A stretch of DNA of 64,000 nt from Gibbula magus (taxonomy: Eukaryota > Mollusca > Gastropoda > Trochida > Trochidae). The translations under genes were made by a program, and so were the position numbers. Position 1 is the first letter of the stretch; the number at the start of each line of letters is the position of its first letter. This document shows positions 1-11,833 of this stretch, one piece after another. The notes beneath the pieces were generated by a model that was given only the letters and a program-made list of their open reading frames with translations, had not been told where the DNA came from and made no database searches. The stretch covers positions 39,880,687 to 39,944,686 of the forward strand of contig OW388305.1 of the NCBI GenBank assembly GCA_936450465.1. Direction: 5' to 3'.

Positions 1-90
1 CAGAGAGAGACACATAGAAAGAGACACTGAAAGAGAAAGAAAGAGACAGACAGAGAGACAGACATAGAGAGAGAGAGAGTCAAAGCCAGA
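1..90. repeat. GA/CA-rich microsatellite
   Basis: Imperfect repetition of GAGA, GACA and GAAA motifs fills the first 90 bases and probably continues beyond the window edge. Confidence 0.85.
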
Positions 91-1900
91 TAAATAAAAC
101 AGAAAGAAAAACTAAGAAACTACATTAAAGTCAGAAACTAATTGCACTAAGTTTTATCGGTGACACACACAGAAGAGAGAATAGACATACATTGTTTATA
201 GAAACCAAAGGAAATGAAAAAGCAAAGGTTTTCCTCAGGTTAATTGAAAGTAATGATGTTGTATATCTTATATCATGAAAAACGTTAATGGAAAAGTTTT
301 TCTATGACCTTTCTCAAAACGCAAGAAGTTAAAAAAACTTTACTCTATTTTTATATATAGAAAAGAGATTATTTCTACCCAGACCAAAAAAAACAGAGCT
401 TCCGCTGGGATAATTTTAACAAGAGTGAGACAAAAGTCATCTTCCAACTTTAAAAAAAAAATAGATTTGTTTTTTATTTCACTGGAAATTCAATGTACAT
501 AAAAATATACACTAAAATAAGAAATGAAAGTTTTAAAAACAGATTTCTGTACATATGATGGCATCTGTACAAAGATAAGCAAACCTTGTGACCTTATAAC
601 AATTATTCTTCACCATGTTTTGTCAAAGATAACTTTGGTAAGTAATTTTTAGCAATCAAGACATCCTGACCTTGATACCTCCTCACGATAGCTTTAGTAC
701 CTTAGAAAACAATCAAAGTGTTCAAAAACATTTTGGAAACCAATTTTTAAAACCATTTTGGGAACGACCTTGGCGGGACCTGTGAGCTAAGAACATCAGT
801 GTTCGCTGTAGGTATCTTGTAGGTATGTAATCGTTCAGGTATTTAGGTTTGACTGGATCCCGCCAAGGTAAACAATCAGACATTGTTTGTACGAATATAT
901 TCATGTCCCACTGAGTCTTCTATTTACAGAATCACAAACAACAACATCAAAGAACAAGCCTTCAAGAAGAAAATACACTCTTCCATGGTTTTCTCTCTTT
1001 GACCTAGTAAGTAACATAAACCTGTATATGTCTATCATGTTAAAGGTGCATCCATTGTGTTGTTGGGGGTCACATATCCCAAGCATCATAACCAGTGTTA
1101 TTTTATCAATAAGTACCAACTGTTGCCAAAACTACCCTTTTGATGATAGTCGACGTAGTATATAGACAATATGAAGATAAAAGTAGGGATTTCTGATCGA
1201 AAAACCAGAAAAATTATAACCCAACCGCCTTACAACATATGCCCCTCCCCCTTGAAAATACCTTGAAAGACTACAAACATGCACACATTTTAACAACATA
1301 CTTTAGTTCTAAACCTTCAATGATTTACGGAGCTTTGCATTCCACAGCACAAACTACAATATAAACAAAATTCTAAATTCAGTCATAATTCATAAATAAA
1401 ATGCAATCGAGACACTGAAAACAGTCATTTTTTTTACTTTTACAAATTAAAGTCATTTTAATCATGACTTTCGAAAGAAGATGATGTCACCCTATATCAC
1501 CCTATATAGGGGCCTACCTATGTGTTTCTAAAGTTAGGACTAAAACTGCAATTAGTAAAATCATGTCATTTTCAACAATTATTTATTTATTTTTGTGCAT
1601 GAGTTTGAATCATGAGAGCCAATACTTTAATACCTTGATTTTTATTTTGGATTTTCCATACATATCAAACGTGAATATTGAAGCATTAACTAGATGTAGG
1701 CCTAGATGTTTCCGATTCCGTTCTCAAAGACTTTTGAACTAAAAGACCTGAAATCATAATCTCCCTGCACTGAATATTCCATATAAGTTCAAACTGTACT
1801 TTAATCTCAATTTAATTCAACACAGACGACCCAAATTTAAAAAACCTAAATGCCCACTTTCCGAACCTAGTGACATACATAATTCACAAGCACCAAGGTA
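91..1900. other. AT-rich non-coding stretch, no feature recognised
   Basis: No open frame longer than about 90 codons and no domain-like peptide on either strand. No terminal inverted repeat or tandem array was noticed. The short frames at 887-1165 and 901-1119 lie opposite each other and look random. Confidence 0.5.
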
Positions 1901-2024
1901 CTGTCATTGGTGCACTTGATTTGCACTCCTACAAAAACGTCCTGTCATTGGTGCACTTGATTTGCACTCCTACAAAAATGGCCTGTCATTGGTGCACTTG
2001 ATTTGTACTCCTACAAAAGTGGCC
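1901..2024. repeat. 41-bp tandem repeat, three copies
   Basis: Three head-to-tail copies start at 1901, 1942 and 1983, each beginning CTGTCATTGGTGCACTTGAT. They differ at only a few positions, so the triplication is recent. Confidence 0.9.
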
Positions 2025-2698
2025 TACGTAGTTAAGTACCAAGTGACCCTTCAGCTGTCCTGGGAAGATAAATGCTTCCACTGTTTTCATAGTGTTCATA
2101 AAGACAAGATTTGCAGATTATTTTGCACTAAGTAACACGGGTTTCATGCACAACAAGTCCCACACTCCCTGCATCTGATACAGGGGCCTGGAACATCTGT
2201 TAAAACATATATTTCAACTTTTTCACTCAAACCACTGATGTTGTGTATCTAAGTAACAAATATAAACAATTTCTTATGTGGGATCATCTCACGGAATAAG
2301 GATTCATTATTTATATAAAGTGATTTTGTTTTTAGATTTTGCTTTAGGTTTTTATTTATATGAATACTGGGGAAATACTTATTATGAAGTAGGAACCACA
2401 GTTCTTATAATTATAAGTATAATTATAAGTGTTAATAATTCATGGAGAAACAATAAGTCATGACACAAAATCTCTTCCTTTTCTTTATGCAGTCTAGTAG
2501 GTCACGACTTATCTACCTCATCAAGGATGTGGCATAAATAAACAAGAGATATATTTCTTGCCGTTTCTTATCTGACACAAGGTATTTGTTTCTCTTCTTC
2601 TTTCAAAGCTCCTAGATCTACCCCTATTCACTGCCAACAAAAAAGATTTTCCCCGACTTTACTACTGTATTGAAAATGGTCATGTATATCTATGTATT
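2025..2698. other. AT-rich non-coding stretch, no feature recognised
   Basis: No supported gene or repeat structure. The 61-codon frame at 2278-2463 is AT-driven and not domain-like. Confidence 0.5.
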
Positions 2699-2895
2699 GA
2701 GGTGAGGTGAGTTGGGGTTTAACACTGTTTTCAAAAGTATTTCACTTATACCATGGCTGCTATTATTATTGCAGAGACAAAGCCTGCAACACCATGTGGC
2801 TATGCACTGCAGTGAAACTCGCAAAAATCGGCTTGAACTAGCGAACCATGGATGGCACTGCGGTGACATATAGTGTAGCATTGCACCTAGCCCTT
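2699..2895 (-). mobile_element. tRNA-derived SINE, truncated copy
   Basis: Matches the body and 3' part of the SINE that is complete at 22640-22959: GAGGTGAGTTGGGG edge, CTGCAACACCATGTGGC and GAACTAGCGAACCATGG blocks. The tRNA-derived head, expected at the right-hand end, is missing, so this is a 5'-truncated copy on the minus strand. Confidence 0.75.
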
Positions 2896-3090
2896 ACTGC
2901 ATCATTGCACTTAGAATCAACTCCCTTAGCCAAACTCTTACCAAAATAAATTTTTGGAAACTTCGAATTTGAAAAAATACATATCAGATATCTCTTGGCA
3001 ACAGCAGGAGCTAGTCACATTTTAATGTGATGACTTTGATAACAAAAACTTGTTATCAGAAACTTGCTTAGAGTCGCTCCAATTCTGTCT

Positions 3091-3228
3091 GCTACAAAAG
3101 CCTGCAACACCTTTGTGGCTATGCATTGCAGTGAAACTCGCAAGCATCGCTGGAACTAGCAAACCATGAGTGGTACTGAGCTGAAATTCAGTGTAGCATT
3201 GCACCCAAACTTCACTGTAGAGTGCAGA
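3091..3228 (-). mobile_element. tRNA-derived SINE, internal fragment
   Basis: Contains the SINE core blocks (AAGCCTGCAACACC, GTGGCTATGCATTGCAGTGA, CTGAAATTCAGTGTAGCATT) but lacks both the GAGGTGAGTTGGGG edge and the tRNA-like head. Neighbouring copies at 2699 and 3376 show that the family has inserted here several times or has been duplicated locally. Confidence 0.7.
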
Positions 3229-3375
3229 CTAATGGATACAGCAGGTTCCTGGATTATCAGCTCCATCATATATCTCTCAACATCCTTCTGGATAGGCTGG
3301 AGATCTGCTGCCATTAACACTTCTAGAAGTAGTCAGACATTCTCCAGTCACCCGTCACTCTCCACATATCAGTAT

Positions 3376-3812
3376 GGGTGAGTTGGTGAGTTGGGGTCTA
3401 ACCTTTTTCAAGAGTATTTCACAGCTGCTCGTATTAGCAGGGAGAAAGCCGACAATGCCATGGTGGCTTAGATGAATTGTGGTGAAACCTGTGAGCATTG
3501 GCTGGAACTAGCGAACCAAGGGTGGTACTGCGCTGAAATTCAGTAAAGCATTGCACCCAAACCTTACTGCGTGTAGAACAGTTCTCTACAGCCAAGTTCC
3601 CAATCCCATTCCACACAAGACATGAAAGTCATGTCTTTACAGCAGAGAGTGCAGATTAGATATCCATATACATCAGCTTTCTGAGGCAACGGTGGTAAAC
3701 AAACATCAGCACTTATCAAAGAGTAAAGTTGCCGAGCCCCTGACAGGATTCAAAGCCCGGACCTATTGATCCAAAGCCAAACCTACTAACCACTGCGCTA
3801 TCCCGTATGAGG
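3376..3812 (-). mobile_element. tRNA-derived SINE, interrupted copy
   Basis: The SINE body is at 3376-3597 and its tRNA-like head at about 3722-3812. On the minus strand the head has an A-box-like TAGCGCAGTGG and a decayed B box. About 125 bp that is absent from the other copies separates the two parts, which implies a later insertion or rearrangement inside the SINE. There is no protein-coding content. Confidence 0.7.
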
Positions 3813-4089
3813 ATGCTGTAACTACACAACTATTAGAAAGGAGTTTTATATATGAAACAAGATCGATGGAAAATTAATTTCTGCAAATTGATAATGTCCC
3901 ACACCTAAACAGAATTTCAGAAGGGGGCTTATTCATATTCCTAAATTGAACTGATTTTTTTTTTTAAATTTGTCTTACACAAACACAATTGTAATATACC
4001 TGCAAATTATTTTAAAAACTCTTATAACAAAAGAAATATTATTGATATATTTCTTATTTGAAACACTAGTAAAAGGATGTTTGAAATTC

Positions 4090-4262
4090 TTTACACAGGC
4101 AGATCAGGAAGTGGGGGGTCAATTATTTAAGGGGGGGGGGGGGGGGGGGGGGGGGTTGGGAGGGGTTCACTCTCGGGTTCATCAAATTTACATACAAAGC
4201 ACTCCCCCTTCCCTCTTCCCCCTCCCCCCTCCCCCCTCCCCCCACTTTCTGGATCCACACTG
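4090..4262 (-). repeat. GATCC/poly-G interspersed repeat
   Basis: A G-run of about 25 nt near 4131-4155, then ATCAAATTTACATACAAA, C-rich tracts and a terminal CTGGATCCACACTG. The same plan occurs at 13266, 58010, 58850, 61873, 62160 and 63875, so this is one dispersed family of about 150 bp with GGATCCAG-like ends and expandable homopolymer tracts. Confidence 0.65.
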
Positions 4263-5245
4263 CTATACAGTGAAGGCAACTTGCAATTGAACATAAGGAA
4301 CAAGGGAAGTTCAGTCAGAAAAGTTTACATAAACGTAAATATACAAAAAATATATTTCCTCTGAGGCAGAACGAGTCAAGACGAAATGCACGCACATTGA
4401 TAGCAGAACTGTTGCTGTCGCTTCCAATCATTAGGGGAGTATTTAAATCCACTGCTGTAGAATTATCCTGACAAGGGGGTAATAAACGTACCATCGAATC
4501 AGCACACTTGCGATTCAACATGGCTTGGGTAAATGATCTTAATATATAGGCAATTGGTATATTCAGACAAAACACATGAGCATTCATTATTTAAATACAC
4601 AATTTCTTATCTTCATGTGAAAATTAAACCTAAATAAAGGATTATTGTAAATGAAAGTATCATTAAACTTAAGAACAATTTTCATCTTTTTTCAAAAGTG
4701 AATAAACTTTCTCAAAGATAACAGAAACTATATACTTTATAAACATAAAAACTGCCTGTGGTTGGTAGGCAAAGATATGAGAAAAGTACTTTTTCTCATT
4801 TGTGAAAATGTTCCTTGTTGCACATGTATAAAGTATTTTACCTGTTCCAAGCCTACCTGAAACCCCAATCCTATAATTCGATGCATAAACACCTATTATG
4901 TTAATTTATTAAATTAGAATTTAACCAGCCACAATGTGTTGCACGTGTGAAAATTATCTTTTAATTAATACCTTAACATCTTGTAAAATTAGAAAATGGT
5001 TTGGTTAATTAAGCACAAATTCAGCAAATTTGCTAATGATATGAGCATGTGGGTTGAATCAATTCCTCATTCAACAGCTTGGCTTCAAGCTAGGCTTCTT
5101 TTGATTGGGGCCTGCTGTCCAACTGATGATAGTTACTTCAAACATTTACAAATTATACATTATACATATACATTATACATTATGGAAAACTATGCTACGC
5201 AATTTCTTACAACCCAGTAACAATACTCTAAGAGGCTTAGAGTAT
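4263..5245. other. AT-rich non-coding stretch, no feature recognised
   Basis: No supported gene. A small TTATACA-type simple repeat lies at about 5148-5182. Confidence 0.5.
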
Positions 5246-5249
5246 GTAT

Positions 5250-5670
5250 TTTGTAAGATGAATTAGGTTGTGGTGCCTTACTCTGGGTTCAAATCCCGCC
5301 TTGGACTCGTCCCAGAAAAGTACAAGAATTTGTAATGTTGTAGACAGTATGATCCAAAATGTAACAATGTTACATTTGTTCACAACTAATTAGAATGTTG
5401 TTCTAAAGAATTAGGTTGACAACCATTCAATTATTTCACAATATCCCAGTGGAAGCCCGTTTGACTTTGTGGTGCCTTATTCTGGGTTCAAATCCTGACT
5501 TGGCCTCGTCCCAAAAAAGTAAAAGAATTGCAATGTTGCAGAAAGCATGATCATCCAAATGTTCCGTTTTTTTACTACTAAATTGCATGTATTTCTAAAA
5601 AATTAGGTTGACAACCATTTAATGGTTTCACAATATCCCATAGGAAGCCCGTTTGACTTTGGCTTAAGAA
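5250..5670 (+). repeat. Degenerate tandem repeat of about 190 bp
   Basis: Two successive units share GTGGTGCCTTACTCTGGG, a B-box-like GGTTCAAATCC (about 5287 and 5485), CTCGTCCCA-AAAAGTA, then AATTAGGTTGACAACCATT and GAAGCCCGTTTGACTTTG. The B-box-like motif suggests that the unit derives from a tRNA-type SINE head that was later duplicated in tandem. Confidence 0.65.
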
Positions 5671-5885
5671 ATCTGTGGTTCAAATCTTACCAGAGTTTAT
5701 ATGCAGTTTGAGTCCAATAGTACACTGAACTTATGCAGTATCACTGCTGGCAGCCTAATTCAAGCCAGGTTTCACTGCAATGCCTAACCACAATGGTTTT
5801 GCAGGCTTTCCCCCTGCAGTAATACTAGCCGTCTTACTAGTAGTGAAATAATCCTGAAAGCATTAAACTCCAAATCATTTAACCA
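5660..5885 (+). mobile_element. tRNA-derived SINE, degenerate, plus-strand copy
   Basis: Reverse complement of the other SINE copies: CAGGTTTCACTGCAATGC, TTTTGCAGGCTTTC and CCCTGCAGTAATACTAG run in the inverted order. A decayed B box GGTTCAAATC near 5697 lies at the expected 5' side. This is the only copy recognised in the plus orientation. Confidence 0.65.
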
Positions 5886-6003
5886 CCACTAAGTTATTGG
5901 TATTAATAATTTATCATTCAATGGCGGTACTGATTATGAGAAATTATAATCATCATATAATATCATCTGTTTGAGAGGCATTCTAGAAATTGGTGTGATG
6001 AAG

Positions 6004-6174
6004 AAGGCAAGGATTTATGGATGATCAAATTCTTTATAAACAATAGCGGAGTTTTGGTATAGATCCTTATACTGTAAGTTACTGTTGATAATGGTATATT
6101 AGAGGATCTTTAGTATATACAGAAACGTCGCTTTTGTTAATAAAGAAGTTGATCATCCATAAAATCATTGCCTT
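6004..6174. mobile_element. Foldback MITE of about 170 bp
   Basis: The two ends are inverted copies of about 60 bp: AAGGCAAGGATTTATGGATG on the left against AAGGCAATGATTTTATGGAT read inward from the right, continuing through GATCAA, TTCTTTAT, ACAA and AGCG. There is no coding capacity, so this is a non-autonomous DNA element. The target duplication was not resolved. Confidence 0.75.
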
Positions 6175-6829
6175 ATTCATATAATATCATATCTATGAAA
6201 AATAGTTGATAAAGTTGGTAAATTTTTTACAAACTAAAAGTGTTTGTTTTGCAAATGCAGATAACGGAATATTGTTTTTGAAATTTATTTTGATGTTACA
6301 TTCAAACCTCATGCGAGTAAATCTGAACAACTTTTAAAATATTCAGATAATGATCTTTTCAATGGATGTTTCTATTTGTACACTAGGTGTGCGTGGAATG
6401 TCAGAACACTAATCCAGTCAAACATCAAATGTCAAGAACACTATGAGCCGCAACCACAAAACCGTCAACATCAGCCTATTTCAACAAACATTTTTTTTAA
6501 AAATACTTTGTTAATTAGATCTTCAAGCAGTAAATGCTTGTGGTATTACAAAAATTTAAAAGACACTTCAGTGATAAATTAGCCAGCTGAACAAGCTAGT
6601 TTTAGTGTTTTCACCAGAAAAAGATACCCCACTTCATCTCAACACTTCCCCTTCCAAACCCCGCCTGTCTAGGTATCTTATCTTTCTGTGTAGGAGGAAA
6701 CATATAATGGTAATTAGCACATAATAAGCAGCTAAAGATAGCTTCGTGCAGTGGAGCCATCAGGACAAAGATAGAGGTGTACTGCAAAACACGGGAATCT
6801 TAGATCCGAAATAGTTAAATAACCTCAAG
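6175..6829. other. AT-rich non-coding stretch, no feature recognised
   Basis: No gene, array or inverted repeat supported. Confidence 0.45.
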
Positions 6830-7760
6830 GGCTCGTATATAAAAGAATATTTAGTGTTGAGTTTTAAGTCAATGTCCTTAAAGGTATATGTAGTAATCGA
6901 TGAGAGTATCTGACATTTTTCAGATATAACCTAGGATCCATATACAAAAGGATTTTAGTGTTCAGATTAGACCCTATCTTTCTATATGAATATAAAGTGT
7001 GACCAAGTTTACCAAAATTATCAGGTATAACCTAGAAGTATAACCTTAAAGGTGCAGTAGCACATTTTTTTCGCTCAAATAAGTCGATGAAATGTATTTG
7101 AAAATAATTTCGCCAATAGTAAAACACCCTTCCCTCTTCGGAAAATAAAGTTCAAATGAGTGTACATGGCTCAGTAAAGCCATGGGAATCATTTTGTAAT
7201 TCGAAATAATAAAATGTGTTCACAATAAAATATGTAACACTGTTATTACCACTATGGATAATTGGTTCGTGTAATAAGATGTTTTACCCTCTAAATGACA
7301 TAAACTATGGTTATAAAAGGAAAATTGTAAAAAAAAACGTGCTACAGCTCCTTTAAAGAGTGTTCAAATTTACCAAAATTTTCAGATATTACATGTACCT
7401 TAGATGCTTATGGAAAAGGATTTCAGTGGTGAGTTGAGTTTTAGAGTCATTTTTTTAAAGCATTTAAAGTGTGACCAAATTTATCAAAATTTTCATATTA
7501 CTTAGAGTGTATATGTTGAAGGATATTTAGCATAAAGGTTTTGTTTAAACCCAATGTTCTTGTAAGCATAATCATAAAGTGTGCCCAAATTTACTCAAAT
7601 TTTCAGAGTTTAGGGCCAATGTATTTATAAGCATATAAGTGCCAAATTTTCAGATAATACTTGTACCTTAGATGCATATGCAAAAGGATTTTAGTGTTAA
7701 GTTGAGTTTAGATGTTTAATGTTCAACTGTATCAAGTATACCTAATTTTCATATTGGATA
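6830..7760. repeat. Degenerate tandem repeat of about 120 bp, split by a MITE
   Basis: Recurrent blocks appear on both sides of the MITE at 7050-7352: ATATGCAAAAGGATTTTAGTGTT, AAGTGTGACCAAATTTA and AAAATTTTCAGATAT-ACCTAG. They occur at irregular spacing of about 100-150 bp. The units are strongly diverged, so this is an old array. Confidence 0.6.
7050..7352. mobile_element. TTAA-flanked MITE, about 303 bp
   Basis: TTAA occurs at 7046-7049 and 7353-7356. The ends are imperfect inverted repeats of about 25 bp: AGGTGCAGTAGCACATTTTT on the left and AGGAGCTGTAGCACGTTTTT read inward from the right. A TTAA target site is typical of piggyBac-type transposition, but these ends do not start with CCC as the piggyBac element at 24770 does, so the superfamily is uncertain. 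It lies inside, and so is younger than, the surrounding degenerate array. Confidence 0.7.
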
Positions 7761-9055
7761 TTGTTGACTAATGGGAATTTGTGCGAGGAGGTCCAAATTT
7801 TAAATATGGGATATTCAATACTGAGCTGAAGTGAAATTAACCCTTGTTGTTGTAAACATGAAGGAGGTTTTTAAAAATTAACTGCCATACTCAATTATTC
7901 AGCTAATTTTTAATTTCAATGTAAAGAATATTTTGCAAGGATGAAGTCCAGTGTTCAAGGCAAGTACAGAAAGTTTATAACCAAAGAAAGATGTCAAATC
8001 TCCTTATTTCAAAGAAACTAAAGCTTTCAAATGTAAAAACTTTTTCAAGTGGAAATTAATACTGTGTATTTTCTCCCGCAAGGATAAACCCTATTTAATC
8101 GTATTAACATTTCACTAGCATATTTATTTCAATCTAAACAAAATATTTGGAACAAAATGACATATTTTCCTCCCGTAAGGAGACACTCAATATGTTGACA
8201 TGTATATACATTATCTAAGAGAATGTGTTAGTTTGGTCTCAGCATTTCAACAGATGCAATACGATAATAAGTTTGCAAATGTTAGGAAAATATTATTTCA
8301 GTTTTATTTCAATGATGTTTTTTTGACAGTTTTAAGTCGAGAAGAATAAACAAATACAATGATTTGTTTTCATGACATTGCACCAGCATAAACTGAAAAC
8401 ATTACATTAATAAACAACAACATTCTAACTTCGATAAGAAGCCATTTCCTCCAAACATATGTTTAACTTTAATGATCAGGGCATGTGATTTTTCTATTAT
8501 CTAACAACCTAATTCACATTTGAGAAGATTCAATTCTAGAATAAACTTTTCGACAGTTCTATGGTAGCTTTCCAAAATATTATTTCGAATAGATTGACTG
8601 TGTTTATGAATAAAATTTAATTCATGGCTATATTTTGGAACCTCACTTGAAGAAAAATATTTAAAATCTTGAGTGTGATTTTTCCATTCCAATGTCAAAA
8701 AGATCATTTTTATGTCAATAAGGACCTTATTTTGACAAATGTTAATATGGAGTCTTTGAAGTGCATTTAGAAGTAGAATACATGAGAAAAGTAAAGTTTT
8801 CCAGATGACAACTTCTTTATTCCTCCATCAGGCGAATTGATGTAAAACATTGTGTATGTTCACAATAAAAATGTTTATCCAGACAATCTTTCTTTCCTGT
8901 GGATATGTTTGTTTAAATTCCCGAACAATTTTGCTTATATAAACATACATTTGACAAAACTAATATAGGAAGACTTCCAAATACAAAAATGTTCTTCAGA
9001 TAAGCATACCTTTACATTACAGATATTTGATTAAATGTCAGACAAATTGATTCCC
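7761..9055. other. AT-rich non-coding stretch with a dispersed-repeat fragment
   Basis: No gene supported. At about 8753-8816, TTTGAAGTGCATTTAGAAGT and ACTTCTTTATT match a dispersed sequence also seen near 20068, 45365, 46830 and 60645. Confidence 0.5.
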
Positions 9056-9059
9056 ATAA

Positions 9060-9480
9060 ATTTCAATAAACAGCAATGTCAAAGTTAGTACCAAACACTT
9101 CATACCTTCATAACTATTTTTCAAAACATAACAGGTTTTTATTATGATATAATACATATTATTCTGAAAATTATTTTCAGGTGTGAATGACTTTCCAATG
9201 TCAAACTAACTTCCAAACACTACATAACTTGATAAAAATTTGAGTATTTTTCAAAGAACATAGGACTTTAATTTACAATGACATATACATGTTATTCTTA
9301 ACATTATTTTCAGGTATGAATGACTTTCCAATATATGTCAAAGTTATTTCTAAACACGTCATACCTTCATAAATATTTGAGCATTTTCCAAAACTGATAA
9401 TTTTACTATGATATATATAATTATATTAAAAACATTATTTTCCGGTGTGATAACTCTCCAATGTCAAGAAGCTAATTTCA
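9060..9480. repeat. Degenerate tandem repeat of about 130 bp, three copies
   Basis: Three successive units carry CAATGTCAAAGTTA, CAAACACTTCATACCTTCAT, TTTTCAAAACATA and TTATTTTCAGGTGTGAATGACTTTCC in the same order. Confidence 0.75.
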
Positions 9481-9855
9481 ATTCCTAGGCATTCTGTACG
9501 TCTACACATACTTTGGTTTTGTAGGAACCTCTTTTGTTTGTCTGGTTGTTGTTTCTGGTGTTTGCTCATGTTTACTGTAAACATACCCTCACAACATTAG
9601 CCAAGTACATAAACAGATGGTGCTTGATTAATAGCAGAATAGAGTCAACCCTGTCTGCCATAAAAAAAAGTCTTTAAGAATATCGAAATAGCTGTGGATT
9701 GTCATGGCAACCGCGGATGAAAATATGGTAAAGATGTCTGCGTGACATAACACTACCAGAGTAATGAGACCAGACAAGTGAAAGTGTAACTACAAAGTCA
9801 TGCCAACTTATGCAGAGAGTATCTTGTACACCATTACTTACTGGGACTAGCAAGA
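9481..9855. other. Non-coding stretch, no feature recognised
   Basis: Nothing supported. Confidence 0.4.
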
Positions 9856-10138
9856 GGTGAGGTGAGTTTCAAAAGTATTTCAATATATTATGGCTGCTAG
9901 TATTATTGCAGGAAAAAAGCCTGCAGCGCCAAAGGTGGCTATGCATTGCGGTGAAATCTGTGAGCATAGGCTGGAACTAGCGAACAATGGGTGGTACTAG
10001 GCTGAAATTCAGTGTAGTACTACACTCAAACCTTATAGCATGTAGAACAGTTCTCTACCGCAGAAGTTGCCGAGTTCCTGGCAGGATTCGAACCCTGGAC
10101 CTCTTCATCCGAAGCCGAACGCGCTATCCACTGAGCTA
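9856..10138 (-). mobile_element. tRNA-derived SINE with intact-looking tRNA head
   Basis: On the minus strand the right-hand end reads as a tRNA-like RNA polymerase III promoter, with A box TAGCTCAGTGG and B box GGTTCGAATCC. The family body follows (CTGAAATTCAGTGTAG, GGAACTAGCGAACAATGG, GTGGCTATGCATTGCGG) and then the GAGGTGAG edge. The MITE at 10148-10370 abuts the head. Confidence 0.8.
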
Positions 10139-10147
10139 TCCACTTCG

Positions 10148-10370
10148 CAACTTCCAAACGCAAGGCTTAACTCTTGCCAGTCTGCATTACTGGCTGATTT
10201 AAGCCTTGCAGTATTTCCTTTGCTTTGTTGTGCCTAGATAGTGAATCACTGCACCAGAAAAGCTTTGTGGGCCTGGATTTCTAAGCACAGATTTCTTAAG
10301 GAAATACTGCAAGGCCTAAATCAGCCAGTAATGGAGACTGGCAAGAGTTATGCCTTGCATTGGGAAGTTG
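10148..10370. mobile_element. MITE with TIRs of about 70 bp, beside a SINE
   Basis: The ends are long inverted repeats: CAACTTCCAAACGCAAGGCT on the left, CAACTTCCCAATGCAAGGCA read inward from the right, with the match continuing through CTCTTGCCAGTCT and ACTGGCTGATTTA. Flanks TCCACTTCG (10139-10147) and TCCACTGCG (10371-10379) agree at 8 of 9 bases, which suggests a 9-bp target duplication. A second copy is at 33946-34161. Confidence 0.8.
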
Positions 10371-10379
10371 TCCACTGCG

Positions 10380-11660
10380 CTATCCCACACACTTGTAGCA
10401 AGAAATGGTAACTTTCACATCAGAGTTTCAATTTCTAGGCAGGCAGGACACAACCCGAATCTCCTACCAAAATTAACTTAGGGAAAGCAGGTTCTTTTAT
10501 TAAACATCAACATTTTCAAACTGGTATGGCAAGTTCAACTGTACCTCCAAATAGACCATTGGATGTCTACCGACATCTTTGCTGAAAACTAGCAAAAGGT
10601 AGCTGATCGGAATGGAACAAGTTTTGATAGGAATGAAGTGCTAGGATCTTTTAGGGTGAATGACCCTAGGATTAAGAAGGTAAATGACAACTTACATGGG
10701 TATATTCCAGCAATGGGTGAGGTGGGCGTCGTCCCACTTCCCTCTTCCTGTCCGGACCCCGCATCATCGTTCAAAAAATCCTCGTCATCATGCAGAGTAG
10801 CCTCCCTTACTGTCCTCTTCAAGCCTTCATCAACAAACTCAAAATCACGCTCCTGAAAAAAAAATTAAAATGATTAGATCTGAGTTTATGATTATTAAAG
10901 TTATGCTTCATAGATTAAAATGAACATGCTGATAGATAGTGTCATGAAGATGAGATGGTTTCAATGTGAGATAAATATGCTGATATTGCCAAAAAAAATT
11001 TAATGGAGATCCTGTATATTTTGCCGACTCAACAAAATAATGTCCACTACAGATAGGCACTGTTGTATTTGAAGAGATCATGTATCCTGGCATTGGATGA
11101 AGTTTCTATAATCACAGAGGACAAATACGCATCATTTATCACTTAAATCCTCCTGTTTACAACACAACATTACACATAATCATACTTAAGTTGATAGTCT
11201 GGCGTAGAAGATATGAGGCCGGCCTTCACAAAACAACCTCAACACAAACCACGGATCACATATCTATTAACTGCACTAAGTGACCTAGTGATATAAAACT
11301 TTGCTTTTGAGATGAAAGGCAATAAAATCCATTATGTGTGAATTTTATTGTGAGTAAATATATTTTTTGTAGTAGTAAGTGTGCAACTAGAATAGATACT
11401 GTAAATCATACTGCATTGGAAGCTGTTTATTAGACAGGTATTTTTACCTGGACATAGGTGAAATTCTGGAATTAGAATCAGGTCACCTGCATTGGCTAAA
11501 TAAAAAGTATAGAGACATTTAGGTCTGTTTGAATATATTGTTGTCCTGGTTTTTGGACAATAACCCTTTAAAAGAAAAGATCTGTGGAATGTTAACCCCA
11601 TATTCCCATAAATAATGGATTTCAAAGGTCTGAAATTCAACCTGTCAAACATAAGGACAT
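10380..11660. other. Non-coding stretch, no feature recognised
   Basis: The overlapping antisense frames at 10589-10822 (-) and 10638-10856 (+) are not domain-like. No gene, array or inverted repeat is supported. Confidence 0.5.
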
Positions 11661-11671
11661 TTGATAAACTG

Positions 11672-11769
11672 GTGAATAAACAAGTTGATAAACAAGTTGA
11701 TAAGCCAGTGGATAAAGCGGTGGATAAAGCTGTGGATAAAGCGGTGGATAAAGCTGTGGATAAAGCGGT
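11672..11769 (+). repeat. 12-bp minisatellite, about eight copies
   Basis: Tandem GTGGATAAAGCG/GTGGATAAAGCT units, with diverged copies at the left. The unit length is a multiple of three, so a 72-codon frame (11615-11833) reads as repeated Val-Asp-Lys-Ala. There is no other sign of coding. Confidence 0.85.
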
Positions 11770-11833
11770 GCCTTGGATGCAGATTTCAATCTTTTGGAAG
11801 GAAAATGTTGAGTCGGAACGTTTTAAAGCCTAA

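Noticed and set aside
11615..11833. Small gene encoding a Val-Asp-Lys-Ala repeat protein
   Set aside because: It is explained by a 12-bp minisatellite in frame, with no conserved sequence outside the repeat and no regulatory signals.
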